64,000 nucleotides of DNA from positions 868,001 to 932,000 of the forward strand of contig JASSKH010000045.1 of the NCBI GenBank assembly GCA_031763025.1, read 5' to 3'. The DNA comes from Macrocystis pyrifera. Lineage: Eukaryota > Sar > Phaeophyceae > Laminariales > Laminariaceae. Positions 11,001 to 44,353 of the stretch are shown piece after piece (the first letter of the stretch is position 1; each line of letters starts with the position of its first letter). The position numbers were made by a program, and so were the translations under genes. The notes below the pieces were generated by a model, which saw only the letters and a list, made by a program, of their open reading frames with translations, ran no database searches and was not told the DNA's origin.

Positions 11001-14000
11001 CTCTAAATGTAACGATGGATGGTCAGACCTCATTTCTCATCGCTTTTCATCACCATGTCTGGATTCCAAATAAGTAAGGAACTGGGTAGCGGAAGGACAG
11101 CCGCACACGAGAAGCCACAAGGGCAGAAGAAGGATGTCATCATGTGCGGGGGGGGGGGACCAAAACGTTCTCACCTTGACTCTCCTGCTTTTTCAGGTCG
11201 GGATCCTGGTAGAAGGCGTCCGATTTTGTAACCGTCGAAGCTACGTGGTCGCCGAAATATCGGACAAGGTCTTCCGTTGACGGTGCTCGGAACCCCACCG
11301 AGTATGTCATGCACTCCTGGCGGCGGGAGGAACAGGCGCGAGGGGTGGGTGGGGGCGTGGGGGTCAGCTTAAAAACGACAGCATAGCAACACTCCAATGC
11401 ATAACATGCCAACAACATCAACATGTTCGGCCAGTCGAACTATCATCATACCAACACACTCAACACGCTAACATGTGCAACAAGTGAAACACATTTGACA
11501 CATCAGCACACCTGACAGACGAGCACATCAACACATGCAACACACCAACACACGGAACACACGAACATATATACACACCAACACACAATGCATGCTGCAC
11601 AACACAAGCAACACATTCAACACATGCTGAACGCCAACACACCAACAAACCAGGCCGCCAAACAAACAGCAAACAACAGAATCAACCCATCACAGCTCCT
11701 GATTACGGCTGCTCCACGTGCAACAGAATCAACCCATCACAGCTCCTGATGACGGCTGCTCCACGTGCAGATACACACAGGGGGGTCTACGCATGGGTCC
11801 TTTGCCGGACACGCGCTTGCCCACTTCGACCTCAACAAAAAAAACACGCATCCAAAGGCAATCCTCGTAAACTGCCAGAACTACAGCCAGCAGCCAACAC
11901 CCAAGCAACCTATAGGCCTAGAAAAGAAGACAAGGCCTTTCACACTTCTGTGTACGGCAAATTTGCGCACCAGTCGCAAGCGTGTCGGCCGAGATACTCC
12001 GGTATCTACGACACATCCCAGCCCCAAGAAAGAAAAACCACGAAAAAAAAAACGTAGGAAACCCGCACATCGTCGAGGCTGACGCCGTGGTGGGCGATCC
12101 TCGGGGGAAGGTACAACGCATCCCCGGTCTCTAGCACCCAAGCCTGTTTCTCGTATGCACCCCATCAAGCGAGGACGTGCAAGCAGCAGCAGTAGTCGTT
12201 GTGGTAGTAGCAGCAGCAGCAGGGGCAGGAGGGGCAGCAGAAGCAGCAGAAGCAGCAACAGTAGCAGCAGACACAGGCAGCAGCGGCAGCAGCAGCAGAT
12301 CGACAATCACGTATATCAGACAATCGGCGTGTGCATATGATAGGAGTACTGCCACTCACGGTCGATGACATGGGCCCGAAACGATCAGGCGGTGCACTTG
12401 GAAGAAGGCGGGCGTCGGGAACGCACATACAAAACACCACCCATTCGCTGCGGGGTGCGGGGCAATAGACGAGGTGGTACGTGTAATCGCGTCGTGCGCG
12501 TGAGTAGCTCGACTGCTTTCGGGGGTTGGGAAAGCGTGCCGTTAAGTACCAACACCCTCTCACGGTTTATTATCCCTGCGTCTATAGGGCGGCGACCCGG
12601 GAGCAGTACCCTACACGGTGCCCCCAATGATACCCTGATCGATATCCTTGACGCAGCAATAATCCGTACCTTAAACGATACCCTGAACGATGCCCTAAAC
12701 GATACCCTACACGATACCCTACACGACATCCCAGACGACACCCGAAAGGATACCCTACAACCGATAACCTGAACAATACGACACCCTGGTCGATACCCCA
12801 GACGATAATCTAGACGATACCGATACCTTCAAATTATGCGGAAAGCGATACCCCCTTAACCACATTTAGGCGGTACCACTAACGATGCCCTAAACGATAG
12901 CCCAAACTACACCGTAAGCCATACCACACCCCAAGGGGGGCGCCTAATTGCAATACTAGAACTGCAGCACTATTTGCAACCCACACGCTATCATCAGTGC
13001 TATAATATCTTGGGGTGAAACAAGTTGTCGGACCATCCCCGATAGATCACGCCACCTCCATTGCTTTGATCGGAACACTCATGCCAACCTCGCCCCGACT
13101 TGATTCCATTTGGTACCCTGATCGTACTTAGTGGTGCAGGAATATAAGCGTGAGCCGCCGGAGGCTGAGAGCGTGAAACGCGAGCCGCCATCGTGTGGGT
13201 TGCAACTAGTGCTGCAGTTCTACAATTGCAATACGCGCTGTCGCGCCCTGAGCGATGCGGTACCCTAGACGATACGACAACCCTATACGTGCGATTGTCG
13301 ATCGACGCACCTGAGCCTCTTTGAAGTCAGACAGAACCCTGAGGTCGATGTCTTCGATCGACCGAGCTTCCTCCTCTTCGCCGGATGTGGGGGTTTCCTC
13401 GATCGACCAACGGCGTTTTCCAGCACCCTAGATGCGGCATAAAACCGGTCCAAAACCAGGGAAACGGGGACAAAGCATATCAAAACTGCGCCCGTTTTTT
13501 ACCACGGTAATGGTCCCTCTCTATATTGCCGGAATGTATGCGCCAGCCAACAATACCGGCACTAAATATTATAGCGGCAACCGGCACTATTAATAGCACA
13601 CTGCCTCACTATTCATATTACGGAGGACCATAGTAAATAGGACCTACGGTACACACAAAAACCTACATATTTCGCTACTTTTACTATCGAAATTTGGTCC
13701 CATTTACTATGGTTCCCCGTAACAGTTAATCCCATCGTTGCCAAGCGATTCCACAGCCACTATAGATAGCGGGCAACCGGCAGTATCTAGTCAACCGGCA
13801 TAGGCACTATAGAGGAACCAATACCGGAATAACAATCACCTTTCCTGCGAGACGGTGACAATATGGCGAGGAGGAATCGCGGCTGGAAGCGAAACCGGAC
13901 AGCTGCAGCTTCGGCTCAGAATAACAGAACAACACGAGACAACTGCACAAAACGCGCACAGCGGGGTTCATGAAACTGACAAGGTGACGCGTTCCCCGTC

Positions 14001-17000
14001 TGTCGTGGTCGAGACCGACTCGGGCGCCTGTTGCTGACTGAAACCCTAAACAAAATTTCTCGCGGACGAAACAGGTCGATGACTCTCCTAGGCGCTGCCA
14101 GGGTCGACTGAACGACTGTACGAGAGTGGTTTCAGTAGCTTTTATCATGCCTGGTACAACACAAGTACGTGGTATCGGCCGAGCATGCGCTACGGAGGAG
14201 CCAGCGGCGGTACACGCTCCCAGAAAGAGGTAGGGAGGGGAGCCACACGAAATTCGTAATCATCTCAACAGATACCAAAACACCTGCTGGTAGATACTAA
14301 TAATATTAGTATTTACCACTCTGTCTGGAAACAACAGGACACTTCTTATGCTAAAAAAATCATCTGGATAGTCCTGAGGTTTGGAGGCAGTGGTAGTAGA
14401 TGATGACTATTGATGATTGCCCCCCCTGTCGCGCACGTACTACAGGCCCATCCCTATATCGAGAAAACGTTTGCGATGTCAACACCGAACATGGGGCGGA
14501 GGGTGTAACGCATGGCTGCGTGGGTTCGATGCACTCTCCGACCCTGTAGAGGGTGCTTGCTGCTTGAGAACACGGCTTCATGTTTGCGATACATCACCTT
14601 GTCCTACAGTAAGAGTATACCGTGTGTCAAGAGTTAACTGTTTGTTCATACACGCTTGCGGGCGGAGCGGTCAGTGCGTTGGCACACACCCAGCAATGCG
14701 TAGATTACGCCAGTGCGTTTCAAACCACAACCGAGCTCACTCTGGCTTTCGTGACTTTTCTAGAGCTCTATCATACGCACACTTTTTATAATGCTCCTGC
14801 ACTGCGAGATTAAACACTGAAGTAGCAGCGGCAGCAGCAGCAGCCTTGGTCGGCGAAACTCCGTAAAACACCCTCCTTTCGAGGCTGAAGACCGTCCTCC
14901 TTGGTGACCACAAAAGTCGTTGTTCTTCAAGACCAAACACCTTTACTACTATACACCAAAGCCCCCCCCCTGAATCGAGACCGAAAGACCCTTCTTCACA
15001 CAGAAAACCCTGCTTCCTTGAGGCCAAAGAAACTCCTGGTTCGAGACCAAATACCCCCCCCTGATTCGAGACCATAGAACGCCCTTCTCTTGATAACGGA
15101 GGCCTTTCTTCTTCAAGACCCCAAACCAACTAACCCTCATCCTACGCCCCACACACCAAAGACACCCCCTCTCCTTCAAGCCCAAATAAACCTCCTCTGC
15201 GAAACCAAACCCCTTCGAGGAAACCTGGTACACCACATTAAATAGAATCGACAGTCACCATCACCTGCAGGAGAAAGACGTCGTAGTTATCCACGTGTGG
15301 CCCCACCGACCCGCCCTCCGGCGCGTAGCTTACCATGACGTCATCGACACGCCATGTCGGGACGAACCGGAACTTTCCCAGAAGGTCGGATACCTGCAGT
15401 AGCAGAACAGAAATGAAAACACGCCGCACGTGCGGTTCCAAGATATTTGCTGACCCGTATCATACGTACTATCGTGCACTTTTTGGGGAAGATTGTCGAC
15501 CGAGAGGGTCAAGCGCGAACCACCCCATTACGTGTCGCTGTACACACGCCCAATTCTCTCCCTACACGGTTCTGTTGTTTTGTTTGTTGTTACAGCGTAC
15601 CATGGTATCATGCGCACGAAAGGTGTTGGACTTTTATTTCTCCTTTACTGCAGGGGGCCACAGTAAAATATAGTAATACATAGCAATACATTGTAAAGCA
15701 TTGTAATACTATGTAATACATAGTAAAACTTTTACTATGTATTTCAGTAAAACATAGTAGTACCTAGTAATACAGACAATATCTAGTAATACACACTAAC
15801 ACATAGTAATAAATAGTAATACATAGCACTACATAGCACTACATAGCACTACATAGTGATCAGAACCTCACCCAAAAAACAAAAAACATGTACGATACCA
15901 TATGTTGTATGTGTACACAAGATATTTGGTTATGATTACTACCGCACTACCGTGCTATTTTTCCAATTAATATTAATAGTTTTTATACAGCCTACAGAGG
16001 GCGGACACGTAAAGCGTGGAAAAAAAAATATATATTCCATGACAAACAACCCAGTCTGATCTTCGACCCCCTTTCGCGCGTAAGCACACAAGAAAGCGAG
16101 CACACGAGTACGCGCTTCAACAGCATTTCGATTCGGTACTCAGCCAATCAACGACGCATGGACACGGTACCTACGGCGTTTCCGTTGGCGCACGCATGGC
16201 CTACCGACAGCCGCACTCACCACGCACTATCAATACTACAAATAGGACAAAATACAACTACTGTAATGTCGTCACGCCATACCTCAGGAACGTGTCGGTT
16301 GACCTCGTTGACCAATAGGGTCCAGTGGGTCTCCCCGATCTCAGAGAAAATCTGAAACGGGCATGACGAAATATCACGGGGGAGAGGAACATCCATTTCT
16401 TCAGCGGGTACCAAGAGTAAGAAAGAGGCGAGGCAAATAAGAACACAAGGGTCACCTCTTGGGGGAACCCTAAGAAACGTGCTGAGAGGCGAGCGCTACA
16501 CTAAACTATTCACAAGAGGCTATTCTCGAAGGTTGTTTAAAGATGGTGTCAAGGTAAAAGGTTCCAAGGCTTGCTCGTGTGCGGTGTTTTTTGTTGGCGG
16601 GCCCATACTTTAATGAAGTGTATTATATTTTGTGTCTCATTGGGAATGCAGTAATTGCATGTTCGCGGCACGCCTCCTTGTGTACCCCAGCCCCCCCCCC
16701 CTGATGCCCCATCTCGAAAGGGATGCGTGGTCAATGGTCAAATGACTAAGGCAAGCGATAAATGAGTATGCCCCCCCCCCCCCCCCCCCCCCCCGGGCGT
16801 CGGAGTACTGCCTCCTTAACAGAGTGTGCAACCGTTAACATTCGACAGAACCGTCACCCTGCTTCAATACGTAGCACAGTTCAAAGCGCGTGCAAGAATT
16901 TTCTGTATACGTACGGTGAACAAAACAACGTTCTTGAGAGGGATAAACAGCAGTTGCACGAGCCCCCTGAACGAGCCCTGTCAAAGCGGGTAGCATAGCG

Positions 17001-20000
17001 ATGTTGTTATGCTGCTGTTGCTGTTATGCTATTGCTACCGTTAGTGCGCTACAGTAACTGATGTTGTGCTCCTGTCACTGTTGTTCTGCTACTGGTGCTG
17101 TCGCTGTGCTGCTGATACTGGTGTTACCGTTGCTGTTGTACTTCTCGTACTGCTGTTACTGTTGTGCTCCTGCTGCTGTTGTCGTGCTTCTGCTGCTGTT
17201 GTGCTGCTATCACTGTTAGGGTTAGGCTACTTCACTGCTCTTACTATACTGCTGCTGCTGCTGCTTCTGCTTCTGCTATGCCATTGCTGCCGTTGCTGAT
17301 ATTACACCATTTCTACTGCTGTTGCGCTACTGCTCACGTCCGCATTCCTCACGAGAAAGCAGCAGGCAGTGCACGTACCGGTACCGCTGGGGAGGGCGCA
17401 CGTCGTAAAAAAAACGTGTAACTTGACCACGTAAATACCCAGTAGCACCAGCAGGCAGCGCACCTTTTCCTCGAAGGGGCCGTGCTCCACCTCCCAGTCA
17501 TCCCCCGCCTCGTTCACTTTTTTTTCCCCCCTGCCACGATCCGGCTCTCCACGTCGGGACAACACGCTAAGCCGGCGAGCTCGTCCTTCAACAATATGGA
17601 CTCAAAGCTACAGGAGGTCGCAGAAACGGCAACGAAGCCGGGAGGCGGGGGGAGGGTGAGGGGGGTGTGCTCATTATCATGCATGGCCGTAGTCGTATGA
17701 CCATAGACCCTCGCATCCTTACAATGCCGGGAGGCAGCACGTCGGGTTCTCACCGACCAGGCAAACATTGCTCGCACCAAGCGCGTGGCGCCATGAGGTG
17801 TTGGGCGAGTCGCATGAAGGGTGAGCTGCATCCTACTAAGGAGCGATTTTGAGGCGGATATTCTTGCGTATGGATGGATGACAGCATCAATTAACTGATT
17901 TAATTTCTGGTGTGGCCACTTCCAGAGACAGCGATGGGTTTACTATGCAACTGCCTCGTGGGTGCCTTCCATATACACACTACATGATGCGATCGTCCCC
18001 CTTGTGCGGGGGGGCTGTCTCGTGCATGGCCGTAGTCGTGCGACCGTAGACCCTCGCATCCCTCCTATGCTCTCCTATATTGCCGGGACGGAGTGGATTT
18101 TCACCGCCCAGGCAGACATTACTCTCACCGAGAGCGAAGCACCGCAAGTTGTTTGGCGAGTCGCATATGAAGGGTGAGCTGCATCCAACGGTGAGGGATA
18201 GAGGGGTTGTTTCTAATGAGCGGACTACGCCCGTTGGCGTGGGGGATAGGGAAACCAGTTGAGCAACTGTCAACGGTCTTGAATATATTTCGCCGCCGAA
18301 CATAGCACAAAATAACATACTGTACGGTTGAACTTCCCCGCAACCCATGGCCCCATGGCGACTATTGAACGTGAGACCTGGACGACAAAGCAAATGTCAA
18401 AACTATAAGGCATGCCATCAGCTTTGTCGTCCTGACCTGTTTCACCCGTGCGCTGATACGCTGCGGACTCGTAGAGGACAGGTGCTTGGTTTTGATTGCG
18501 CGACTATCAGCAACGCTGTCGGCCGGTTGACCCTTCTACTGCTGACCATGAGGCCTATTCATGAGCAATAAGGAAGCACGGCTTATGGGATGTTCTTCGT
18601 CCGAGAAGCCAGCTGAGTATGGTACAACTTGGGGCAATCTCTAGCTTGTTTCATCCACAACGAAAGGGCATGTTTTGGGCGACGTTGGCCGGTGTGGGTA
18701 CTCGACAGAAGGCACCACGACTCAACGACATTGGAACACGTTCGTAGTCCGTTTGCGAGCGTTCGCAAACGCTTTACAGGAAATCTGAGACAGGCCAGCC
18801 GGATTCGTGACGGTAACTTTAAACTGTTCCCTCTATAGATCGCCGCTGGTTACCCATGTGCGGCACACAATGCACCGCAGACCCACAGTGTACGTTGACC
18901 AGTTTACCACCACAAATTTCATCCAACATTAGTTCCGAGTAGTTTTCTTCCGACACATGGGCGTAGTCTCAAGAGACTATTTATATAACCTCCACTTCGG
19001 GACGATTTTTCCATTGGCCGGGTGGGCGTCATTGCCACCGGCATAAGCCACTCCCCGGGCTCCGTTTTTTCCGCACGGCGCACTCGCGAAACAGCTCAGA
19101 TACGAAGAACGCCGTCGTGCCGTCGTGGCTGGCTGCTACATCGGCTGAGGGACGGGGTGGATTGTACCGGGGTCGTAGCAGCCCGCACCAAATGGTTGTG
19201 GCTGTGGCGCGGATGGGCGCTGACTGCTTTATCCGTACTTTCGGTTCGGCGGTTTGCGCTCAAGGGCTGCTACTAAAGACGAGGCTGTCTCGACGACGGT
19301 GTCCGAAATTTGGGCGATTTCTGGCTCGCTTTTTTCCGTTTATGGTCTTCGTCGCTACCACTCGATGGCACGACGCGTTTTTTGGTGTTGTCTTTGGTCC
19401 GGTGGGGACAGAGCTTAAAGCGGGGAAGGGTCGGCGTGGACCTTATCGGAGGGCGGGGGGTTCTTGGCATTTTCAGCTTTTGACGCATGACTCTCTAGCG
19501 AGCTACAGTGTAAACAAAACTGTTCGACACGGATTGTATGAGCTGCCCCCTGCGATACGAGAAGGAACGAAAAAGGGGTTGGAGGGCAAGGAGGTAGCAT
19601 GGTCGGCCGCTAACCGGTCCATGGTTTTCCTCCCTTGCAATGGGGGCACTTTCGGTCCGAAAGGGGGTAGCATGAGAGATAGCTTCGCACTTACCCCCTC
19701 GCGGTACTGCACCTCCATTCTGACCGAAGGTGCCAACGTCGCACGGAAGCAAGTCTTCCAGGATAGCCCGTCGACCACGTACCTCCAATCCTTCGAAGTC
19801 GAACCCAAAAGGCTTCACCTATCGACCACAAGAAACAAGAAACTACTATAGCTGGTAAGAGCAACGTGTTCAATGATAAGGTGCTGGCCGTTCTTCGATG
19901 GAACCGTGGGGTATTACACCTGTGCCCTCGGTGTAGCTCTGGCTGCTGCCTATTTATACGTACTAGGACAACGGCACTCTATCTGCTCGTATCCGCTCCC

Positions 20001-20324
20001 GTATACCCCTACTCACCCCTTGACAGCCTGACGAATAAGCAAGGGCTTCTTCTGCCAAAATTCCGCAAGAAACCGGTCGTGGTCTTCCTCGCTGAAACCT
20101 TCCCATACCTCCGCCGTCAACGTGACCACATCGGCATTACCCTGTGGAATAGCGCAGTGTCCTGGGATGGTCCTTACGCCTGCTGTTCGACTGCAGGTAC
20201 CGATGGTGCGCGATACCGGTACACGAAACGTAGCAGGGGCAGGCAGGAAAGCTTGAGCTTTCCACACCAACACAGACGACATCAGTAGCACTAGAGGTGG
20301 CAAACAGAGGGAAATCGTTGGCAA
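7838..20324 (-). CDS. roxA: JmjC/cupin ribosomal oxygenase (uL16 arginine 3-hydroxylase, RoxA/YcfD family), predicted plastid-targeted
   Basis: Known role of the family: an Fe(II)/2-oxoglutarate dioxygenase that hydroxylates an arginine of ribosomal protein uL16. Coding exons on the minus strand, in order: 20324-20017, 17607-17464, 16351-16283, 15393-15265, 13427-13311, 12143-12069, 11316-11175, 9994-9880, 9387-9164, 8034-7838. All junction phases agree; the protein is about 506 aa. Residues 1-25 form a hydrophobic signal peptide ending AQA with Phe at +1, followed by a Ser/Thr/Arg-containing segment, as in heterokont plastid bipartite presequences. Then come FWQKKPLLIRQA, the DELAGLA and VESRIV motifs, THWTLLVNEVNRHVPE, the cupin motif GGSVGPHVDNYDVFLLQ with Fe ligands near H207 and D209, GDALYLPPRIAHHGVSLDD with the distal His near 274, TYSVGFRAPS, and a C-terminal winged-helix region (FDRWFGAHVTR, LTFAYVEHEGV, ATFFVDGNAYPLP). 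Oddity: exon 2 lacks one base in a G6A8 run. The plastid target (plastid-encoded L16) is inferred. Confidence 0.94.
8091..8520 (-). mobile_element. C-tailed dispersed element family A, copy 1 (near full length)
   Basis: Read on the minus strand it begins with a C-run and GGTTACCACGGCTGGCGGTC and ends CATGATAATGGGTACA followed by a C10 run. Diagnostic internal words: CACCAGAAATTAAATCAATC, GCAGCTCACCCTTCATGCG, CGGCGCTTCGCGC, GGTCATACGACTACGGCC. The end is duplicated, with a second C-run at about 8110-8117. It is in the same sense as RoxA, just upstream of exon 10. No conserved protein; SINE-like in behaviour, mechanism inferred. Confidence 0.85.
8875..9187 (-). repeat. Two-copy ~136-bp direct duplication at the RoxA exon 9 donor
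   Basis: The minus-strand segment starting GACGACTGCCGATGAGGCG at the 5' splice site recurs 136 nt further into the intron as GACGACTGCCGATCAGGCG. Matching downstream words include GAGAATGACTCAGGAGGCG and GAGAAAGACTCAAGAGACG. The duplication keeps a 202-codon frame open on the minus strand, but that frame is out of register with RoxA. Confidence 0.8.
9164..9387 (-). CDS. roxA: RoxA exon 9
   Basis: The acceptor is CCCAACCAG (phase 2) and the donor GAAG|GTGACG (phase 1). It carries EGYPMPMDDEDG, an Ala/Glu linker and AEGLTFAYVEHEGVEEG, the start of the C-terminal winged-helix part. The donor junction is duplicated about 136 nt into the following intron. Confidence 0.9.
9880..9994 (-). CDS. roxA: RoxA exon 8
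   Basis: Enters in phase 1 after TTCTGGAACAG and leaves in phase 2 at a GTGTGT donor. It encodes KAKALIRAAMESALED and AGFDRWFGAHVTR, matching the conserved W-F-G-x-x-V-T-R segment of bacterial family members. Confidence 0.93.
10464..10573. mobile_element. Hairpin/MITE-like element, copy 2
   Basis: Inverted termini GGATCATAGTAAATAGGACC and the complementary CCTATTTACTATGGTCC, with the family loop words GTTAGTAAAAATAGG. It lies in the RoxA intron between exons 7 and 8. Confidence 0.85.
10644..10701 (+). repeat. TAGGG / TAAGG short tandem repeat
   Basis: A run of GGGTAGGGTAGG followed by GGTAAGGTAAGGTAAGG inside the RoxA intron. Units are 5 nt and change midway; it resembles telomere-like DNA but is short and interstitial. 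Confidence 0.8.
11175..11316 (-). CDS. roxA: RoxA exon 7
   Basis: Begins ECMTYSVGFRAPSTEDLVRY and ends QESQ plus one base (phase 1) at a GTGAGA donor. It closes the cupin domain and leads into the helical linker of the family. Confidence 0.95.
11395..11690 (+). repeat. AACACA-rich degenerate repeat
   Basis: Irregular CAACACACCAACACA-type repeats across about 300 bp of the RoxA intron between exons 6 and 7. No gene is seen. A 37-bp unit containing CAGAATCAACCCATCACAG is duplicated at about 11680-11765. Confidence 0.75.
12069..12143 (-). CDS. roxA: RoxA exon 6: distal metal ligand
   Basis: 25 codons, phase 0 at both ends, between GAAACAG and GAT|GTGCGG. It encodes WVLETGDALYLPPRIAHHG; the first His of AHHG corresponds to the second iron-binding histidine of the 2-His-1-carboxylate triad. 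Confidence 0.95.
12178..12302 (+). repeat. CAG-rich microsatellite
   Basis: Interrupted AGCAGCAG repeats in the RoxA intron between exons 5 and 6. All frames through it give homopolymeric peptides and are not taken as genes. Confidence 0.9.
12600..12935 (+). repeat. 12-bp minisatellite (ACGATACCCTAA-type)
   Basis: Imperfect repetition of ACGATACCCTAAACG and ACGATACCCTACACG across the RoxA intron between exons 5 and 6. Related ACCCTAGACGATACG words reappear near 13262 beside exon 5. Confidence 0.85.
13311..13427 (-). CDS. roxA: RoxA exon 5
   Basis: 39 codons, phase 0 at both ends, donor GTGCGT. It begins GAGKRRWSIEE, matching the family's G-x-G-x-R-R-W segment, contains an acidic loop (SGEEEEARS), and ends DLRVLSDFKEAQ. 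The acceptor AG is in ATCTAG, with a weak upstream pyrimidine tract. Confidence 0.92.
13617..13724. mobile_element. Hairpin/MITE-like element, copy 3
   Basis: Left arm ATTACGGAGGACCATAGTAA and a right arm ending GGTTCCCCGTAAC. The loop is in the opposite orientation to copies 1 and 2 (ACAAAAACCTA first). RoxA intron between exons 4 and 5. Confidence 0.85.
14860..15235 (+). repeat. Degenerate repeat with GAGACCAAA / AAGACCAAA words
   Basis: Words such as TTCAAGACCAAACACC, GAGACCGAAAGACCC and GAGACCAAATACCCCCC recur at irregular 30-60 bp spacing in the RoxA intron immediately after exon 4. No coding signal. Confidence 0.6.
15265..15393 (-). CDS. roxA: RoxA exon 4: metal-binding HxD
   Basis: A 43-codon exon between TACTGCAG and CAG|GTGATG, phase 0 at both ends. 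It carries LLGKFRFVPTWRVDDVMVSY and the GPHVDNYDVFLLQ motif. His and Asp of HVD are the expected Fe(II) ligands. Confidence 0.96.
15660..15860 (+). repeat. 10-bp minisatellite (TAGTAATACA)
   Basis: About 20 units of TAGTAATACA, TAGCAATACA or TAGCACTACA in the RoxA intron between exons 3 and 4. The same unit forms a shorter array in the PI4K intron at 37456-37550. Confidence 0.9.
16283..16351 (-). CDS. roxA: RoxA exon 3
   Basis: A 23-codon exon bounded by CCCGTTTCAG and GAG|GTATGG, phase 0 at both ends. It encodes the conserved THWTLLVNEVNRHVPE segment preceding the core jelly roll. Confidence 0.94.
16690..16795 (+). mobile_element. C-tailed dispersed element family B, copy 1
   Basis: Contains CATCTCGAAAGGGATGCG, GGTCAATGGTCAAATGA and GATAAATGAGTATG, then a run of about 22 C. 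It shares the terminal ATGAGTA plus C-tail with family A but not the body. Antisense to RoxA, and not adjacent to an exon. Confidence 0.75.
16985..17330 (+). repeat. CTG/CTGTTA microsatellite
   Basis: Interrupted CTGCTGTTGCTGTTATG repeats over about 340 bp in the RoxA intron between exons 2 and 3. The frames it opens encode poly-Leu/Cys and are artefacts. Confidence 0.85.
17464..17607 (-). CDS. roxA: RoxA exon 2, with a one-base frame break
   Basis: The acceptor is CCTCCTGTAG and the donor AAG|GTGCGC. It encodes FESILLKDELAGLACC and VESRIVAGG, then after the run GGGGGG-AAAAAAAA the frame shifts by one to VNEAGDDWEVEHGPFEEK. Exon length is 144 where the flanking phases require 145. A missing A or G in the homopolymer (sequencing error or true allele) explains it; both halves match the family on either side of the break. 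Confidence 0.9.
17666..18190 (-). mobile_element. C-tailed element family A, copies 2a and 2b (tandem)
   Basis: Copy 2a (17666-18008) is near full length, and a second 3' part follows (18020-18190), both with the GGCCGTAGTCGT and GGTGAGCTGCATCC words. In RoxA sense the C-rich end of copy 2a is 30-58 nt upstream of the exon 2 acceptor. The tandem arrangement suggests repeated insertion at one C-rich end. Confidence 0.85.
18191..20016. other. Remainder of RoxA intron 1
   Basis: About 1.8 kb inside RoxA intron 1. A 244-codon plus-strand frame (19117-19851) is open but shows no recognisable domain or splice support, and overlaps equally open frames on the other strand, as expected for GC-rich DNA. 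I see no gene here. Confidence 0.55.
20017..20324 (-). CDS. roxA: RoxA exon 1: presequence and start of the oxygenase domain
   Basis: This exon begins at the first ATG of the frame and ends at AAGGG|GTGAGT in phase 2. It encodes the signal peptide, the AQA|FLPAPATF cleavage region, a transit-like stretch rich in Arg, Thr and Ser, and the conserved entry of the fold (EEDHDRFLAEFWQKKPLLIR). Bacterial homologues start near the last of these motifs, so roughly 75 extra N-terminal residues are a targeting extension. Confidence 0.92.
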
Positions 20325-20885
20325 GGGGAGTGGATGATCGCGTGGCGCTCGTCATAGTGTACGTCGCCTTCCTTGGCGTCGGATATGGTGGTGGCAGGAC
20401 ACCAGGACCGCCCCTCTTGAGGATTCTACAGTATGTTCAACCCCTTTGAAAAACGCTACAGAATCCTTTACAAACCCTTGGTAGCTCACAGCGTTGCGAA
20501 AAACACTCGCAACGGCGGCCTTCGGCTGCTCTTCCTCTGTGTTTCCGGGTACTGGTCGTAACGGGAGTATAGCCAGGGGACATACACCCTGACAAACTGA
20601 AGGCGAACAAACAAGGCCGTCGGGTGCACTGAGTGGCAGAGCACCTTGCGTGACACAAACCAAACCAGCACCTCTCTGTTCTGCTCATACTTCTGAAGGC
20701 AAAGGACCACTTTCACCGGGACCACGTGCTGGCTGGCGCGACTGCTGCTGCTGCTGGCGACAACATAGAGGGCGTCAGGGGTGGGGGTGGGGACTTCAGT
20801 CACACTGCTGGCGCGGTGGTGGTGGCAGGGTGCGCTGGTTGCAGCTTGCGTGGCACGCTAGAAGAGCACCTGTGGATGGGAGCAA
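20325..20885. promoter_or_regulatory. Putative shared promoter region of divergent roxA and PI4K
   Basis: About 560 bp separate the RoxA ATG (minus) from the first tentative PI4K ATG (plus). A palindromic CACGTG lies near 20724. No TATA box is obvious. Its promoter role is inferred from the head-to-head layout only, and the PI4K start is itself uncertain. Confidence 0.4.
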
Positions 20886-43958
<23,073 letters not shown>

Positions 43959-44246
43959 ACGTACAGTAGTAGCTTTTGTTGCTTCCAGCAGAAACTCAAC
44001 GTCCATGATACGTTGAGCGGAGCCACTCTGCACTGCTTCGAGCAGAACGTCAACGACTGCGAAAAACCCACTTCTGATGCTCCCGCCAGGTCACCAACGA
44101 CTGTATGATGTACCTCAAGCTAAGACAGCTTTTCTTGCTCTCGGGAGAAACTCAAATTCTGTAGTACACAAAGTGAAGTCAACAAACTTTTGTTGCGCTG
44201 CTCGCACAATGTTGCTTCGCGAAAGTAAAATAACTACTGTAGTTGT

Positions 44247-44353
44247 ATTACGGGGGTCCATAGTTAACAGGACCAAATATTGTTAGTAAAAATACCTAAA
44301 TATATAGGTTTTTATGTATGCCATAGGTCCTGTTAACTATAGACCCCCGTAAT
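44247..44353. mobile_element. Hairpin/MITE-like element, copy 7 (TTAAC subtype)
   Basis: Arms ATTACGGGGGTCCATAGTTA and ACTATAGACCCCCGTAAT with the GTTAACAGGACC / GGTCCTGTTAAC variant on both sides. Located 290 bp after the PI4K stop. Confidence 0.88.

Noticed and set aside
19117..19851. 244-codon plus-strand frame inside RoxA intron 1
   Set aside because: No recognisable domain, no splice support, equally open frames on the opposite strand; likely chance in GC-rich DNA.
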